Source: Tubulanus polymorphus
Lineage: Eukaryota > Nemertea > Palaeonemertea > Tubulaniformes > Tubulanidae
Reading direction: 5' to 3'
Assembly: GCF_964204645.1 (NCBI RefSeq)
Contig: NC_134036.1
Location: 6,709,600 to 6,773,599 of the forward strand
Length of the DNA stretch: 64,000 nucleotides
Of this stretch, positions 60,716 to 64,000 are shown piece after piece. Both the position numbers and the translations under genes were made by a program. The first letter of the stretch is position 1. Each line of letters opens with the position of its first letter. The notes under the pieces are model-generated. The model was not told the DNA's origin, made no database searches, and worked only from the letters and a program-made list of their open reading frames with translations.

Positions 60716-60730
60716 GTGTGCCGGCGGTGG
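60716..60730 (+). other. Recombinant junction, 1475 bp missing
   Basis: Left of here the offset to the second large unit is 14949; right of here it is 13474. The monomer is a hybrid: its left half (CATCCGTTCGTTGGTCAG) belongs to the partner near 45755 and its right half (TTGTTCAAAAATCGAC) to the partner near 47260. The exchange fell inside a stretch common to both parents, so the join is invisible except through flanking marks. Twelve monomers are lost relative to copy two. Confidence 0.83.
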
Positions 60731-63700
60731 TTGTTCAAAAATCGACTAAGTGCTGACCGGGCCTTGATCAGCGTTACGACCCGGAGCATTGAGGGAGGGA
60801 GGGAGGCAGTAGGTCGGTCGTCCGTCCGTTTGTCAGTAAGCCGGCAGTGATGGTTGTTCGAAAAACGACTAAGGGCTGACCGGGCCTTAATCAGCGTTAC
60901 GACCCGGCGCTGGTCAGGGAGGGAGGGAGGGAGGCAGTAGGTCGGTCGTCCATCCGTTCGTCAGTGTGCCGGCGGTGGTAGTTCGAAAAACGACTAAGTG
61001 CTGACCGGGCCTTGATCAGCGTTACGACCCTGTGCAGTGAGGGAGGGAGGGAGGCAGTAGGTCAGTCGTCCGTCCGTTCGTCAGTGTGCCGGCAGAGTTG
61101 GTTGTTCGAAAAACGACTAAGTGCTGACCGGGCCTTGATCAGCGTTACGACCCGGTGCAGTGAGGGAGGGAGGGAGGGAGGCAGTAGGTCGGTCGTCCAT
61201 CCGTTCGTCAGTGTGCCGGCGGTGGTAGTTCGAAAAACGACTAAGTGCTGACCGGGCCTTGATCAGCGTTACGACCCGGTGCAGTGAGGGAGGGAGGGAG
61301 GGAGGCAGTAGGTCGGTCGTCCATCCGTTCGTCAGTGTGCCGGCGGTGGTTGTTCGAAAAACGACTAAGTGCTGACCGGGCCTTGATCAGCGTTACGACC
61401 CGGTGCAGTGAGGGAGGGAGGGAGGCAGTAGGTCGGTCGTCCGTCCGTTCGTCAGTGTGCCGGCGGTGGTAGTTCGAAAAACGACTAAGTGCTGACCGGG
61501 CCATGAACAGCGTTACGACCGGGCACCGGTCAGGAAGGGAGGGAGGTCGGCAGTAGGTCGGTCGTCCGTTCGTTCGTCAGTGTGCCGGCGGTGGTAGTTC
61601 GAATAACGACTAAGTGCTGATCGGGCCTTGATCAGCGTTACGACCCGGCACCGGTCAGGGAGGGAGGGAGGGAGGCAGTAGGTCGGTCGTCCGTCCGTTC
61701 GTCATTGTGCCGGCGGTGGTAGTTCGAAAAACGACTAAGTGCTGACCGGGCCTTGATCAGCGTTACGACCCGGAGCATTGAGGGAGGGAGGGTGGCAGTA
61801 GGTCGGTCGTCCGTCCGTTTGTCAGTGTGCCGGCAGTGATGGTTGTTCGAAAAATGACTAAGGGCTGACCGGGCCTTGATCAGCGTTACGACCCGGCGCT
61901 GGTCAGGGCGGGAGGGAGGGAGGCAGTAGGTCGGTCGTCCATCCGTTCGTCAGTGTGCCGGCGGTGGTAGTTCGAAAAACGACTAAGTGCTGACCGGGCC
62001 TAGATCAGCGTTACGACTCGGTGCAGTGAGGGAGGGAGAGAGGCAGTAGGTCGGTCGTCCGTCCGGTCGTCAGTGTGCCGGCGGTGGTTGTTCGAAAAAC
62101 GACTAAGTGCTGACCGGGCCTTGATCAGCGTTACGACCCGGTGCAGTGAGGGAGGGAGGGAGGCAGTAGGTCGGTCGTCCGTCCGTTCGTCAGTGTGCCG
62201 GCAGAGTTGGTTGTTCGAAAAACGACTAAGTGCTGACCGGGCCTTGATCAGCGTTACGACCCGGTGCAGTGAGAGAGGGAGGGAGGGAGGCAGTAGGTCG
62301 GTCGTCCATCCGTTCGTCAGTGTGCCGGCGGTGGTAGTTCGAAAAACGACTAAGTGCTGACCGGGCCTTGATCAGCGTTACGACCCGGTGCAGTGAGGGA
62401 GGGAGGGAGGCAGTAGGTCGGTCGTCCATCCGTTCGTCAGTGTGCCGGCGGTGGTAGTTCGAAAAACGACTAAGTGCTGACCGGGCCTAGATCAGCGTTA
62501 CGACTCGGTGCAGTGAGGGAGGGAGAGAGGCAGTAGGTCGGTCGTCCGTCCGGTCGTCAGTGTGCCGGCGGTGGTTGTTCGAAAAACGACTAAGTGCTGA
62601 CCGGGCCTTGATCAGCGTTACGATCCGGTGCAGTGAGGGAGGGAGGGAGGCAGTAGGTCGGTCGTCCGTCCGTTCGTCAGTGTGCCGGCAGAGTTGGTTG
62701 TTCGAAAAACGACTAAGTGCTGACCGGGCCTTGATCAGCGTTACGACCCGGTGCAGTGAGAGAGGGAGGGAGGGAGGCAGTAGGTCGGTCGTCCATCCGT
62801 TCGTCAGTGTGCCGGCGGTGGTAGTTCAAAAAACGACTAAGTGCTGACCGGGCCTTGATCAGCGTTACGACCCGGTGCAGTGAGGGAGGGAGGGAGGCAG
62901 TAGGTCGGTCGTCCGTCCGTTCGCCAGTGTGCCGCTGGTGGTTGTTCGAAAAACGACTAAGTGCTGACCGGGCCTTGATCAGCGTTACGACCCGGAGCAT
63001 TGAGGGAGGGAGGGAGGCAGTAGGTCGGTCGTCCGTCCGTTTGTCAGTGTGCCGGCAGTGATGGTTGTTCGAAAAATGACTAAGGGCTGACCGGGCCTTG
63101 ATCAGCGTTACGACCCGGCGCTGGTCAAGGGTGGGAGGGAGGGAGGTAGTAGGTCGGTCGTCCGTCCGTTCGTCAGTGTGCCGGCGGTGGTTGTTCGAAA
63201 AACGACTAAGTGCTGACCGGGCCTTAATCAGCGTTACGACCCGGCACCGGTCAGGGAGGGAGGGAGGGAGGCAGTAGGTCGGTCGTCCGTCCGTTCGTCA
63301 GTGTGCCGGCGGTGGTTTTTCGAAAAACGACTAAGTGCTGACCGGGCCTTGATCAGCGTTACGACCCGGAGCAGTGAGGGAGGGAGGGAGGCAGTAGGTC
63401 GGTCGTCCGTCCGTTTGTCAGTGTGCCGGCAGTGATGGTTGTTCGAAAAACGACTAAGGGCTGACCGGGCCTTAATCAGCGTTACGACCCGGCGCTGGTC
63501 AGGGAGGGAGGGAGGGAGGCAGTAGGTCGGTCGTCCATCCGTTCGTCAGTGTGCCGGCGGTGGTTGTTCGAAAAACGACTAAGTGCTAACCGGGCCATGA
63601 TCAGCGTTACGACCCGGTGCTGTGAGGGAGGGAGGGAGGCACTAGGACAGTCGTCCGCCCGTTAGTCAGTGTGTCGGCGGTTGTTGTTCGAAAAACGACT

Positions 63701-64000
63701 AAGTGCTGACCGGGCCATGAACAGCGTTACGACCCGGCACCGGTCAGGAAGGGAGGGAGGGTGGCAGTAGGTCGGTCGTCCGTTCGTTGGTCAGTGTGCC
63801 GGCGGTGGTAGTTCGAAAAACGACTAAGTGCTGACCGGGCCTTGATCAGCGTTACGACCCGGAGCAGTGTGGGAGGGAGGGGGACAGTAGGTCGGTCGTC
63901 CGTCCGTTCGTCAGTGTGCCGGCAGAGTTGGTTGTTCGAAAAACGACTAAGTGCTGACCGGGCCTTGATCAGCGTTACGACCCGGTGCTGTGAGGGAGGG
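60731..64000 (+). repeat. Third version of the large unit, part 3
   Basis: Matches 47257-50526 with a constant offset of 13474 up to the window edge. It holds the fourth TTACGATCCGG mark (62624; others at 39841, 49150 and 55153). A difference from the partners is TTCGAAAAACG near 62339, where both earlier copies have TTCAAAAAACG. The unit continues past the window. Confidence 0.84.

Larger units (their letters stand above)
1..64000. repeat. Head-to-tail satellite array, ~120 bp monomer
   Basis: The window is filled end to end by copies of one monomer. The landmark TTCGAAAAACGACTAAG recurs about every 120-126 bases throughout, for example at 70, 194, 319, 442, 574 and 694. All copies read in the same direction and I saw no inversion. 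No unique sequence longer than a fraction of a monomer interrupts the array. It starts inside a GGGA tract at base 1 and ends inside another at base 64000, so it extends beyond both edges. Monomers differ at a limited set of linked positions that define classes, and the classes recur in fixed orders as higher-order repeats. Satellite or minisatellite DNA of a eukaryote is the natural reading; a centromeric, subtelomeric or rDNA-spacer location cannot be decided from sequence. No gene is supported anywhere in the window. Confidence 0.97.

Noticed and set aside
1-64000. CRISPR array
   Set aside because: The period is about 122 bp with variation spread through the whole unit. There are no short identical repeats separated by unique spacers and no cas genes.
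1-64000. Telomeric repeats
   Set aside because: GGGA runs are G-rich but lack the T-containing units of known telomeres, and they are short tracts inside a longer monomer.
1-64000. rRNA, tRNA or other structured RNA genes
   Set aside because: No tRNA-like cloverleaf or recognisable rRNA segment was seen. The small inverted repeat of the core is in nearly every monomer and is too short to call an RNA gene. An rDNA-spacer location remains possible but nothing in the window shows it.
1-64000. Transposon or retroelement insertions
   Set aside because: No long terminal repeats, terminal inverted repeats, target-site duplications, poly-A tails or transposase-like frames interrupt the monomer rhythm.
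1-64000. Inverted monomers or strand switches
   Set aside because: The GGGA tract and the TTCGAAAAAC mark keep the same order and strand wherever I looked. No run of CCCT on the + strand was seen.

Overview
The whole 64 kb window is one uninterrupted, head-to-tail satellite DNA array. I found no gene, RNA gene, transposon, CRISPR array or stretch of unique sequence in it. Both window edges fall inside the array, so its true length is unknown. The basic unit is 120 bp (reference copy 20727-20846). Common variants run 118-129 bp and average near 122 bp, giving roughly 520 monomers, all in the same orientation. Each monomer has four parts: a (GGGA)n tract; a degenerate tetranucleotide tract of GGTC/GTCC/GTTC steps; a short GCCGGC-containing linker; and a nearly invariant block of about 51 bp running from TTCGAAAAAC to GACCCGG.

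This is almost certainly eukaryotic satellite DNA. The array shape, higher-order structure and lack of genes do not fit a bacterial, archaeal or viral genome. I cannot name the species. The reference monomer is 62% GC and strongly G-skewed. It carries 13 CpG in 120 bp (observed/expected about 1.2 by hand count), so CpG is not depleted. That argues against an old, heavily methylated vertebrate-type satellite unless the array is young or unmethylated. Centromeric, pericentromeric, subtelomeric and rDNA-spacer locations are all possible and cannot be separated from sequence alone.

Monomers fall into recognisable classes that recur in fixed orders (higher-order repeats). Layout: 1-8070 is a segment that recurs at 25873-34060. 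8070-15073 is a mosaic with near-identical blocks of about 0.8-1.1 kb. 15074-16825 is duplicated at 17530-19281. 20929-23507 and 23508-25962 are adjacent copies of a block of about 2.5 kb. 33390-41964 and 41965-51273 are adjacent copies of a large unit of 8.6/9.3 kb. 51405-54880 is a mosaic related to 11.4-16 kb. 54880-64000 is a third, rearranged version of the large unit, with a recombinant junction near 60716-60730.

Nothing here works as a gene set. The interest lies in the array's architecture: nested duplications at 120 bp, 2.5 kb, 9 kb and 26 kb scales, GGGA tract-length slippage between otherwise near-identical copies, a conserved core with a small inverted repeat, and traceable unequal-exchange junctions. 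Long open frames exist on both strands only because 120 is divisible by 3, and I reject them as genes.
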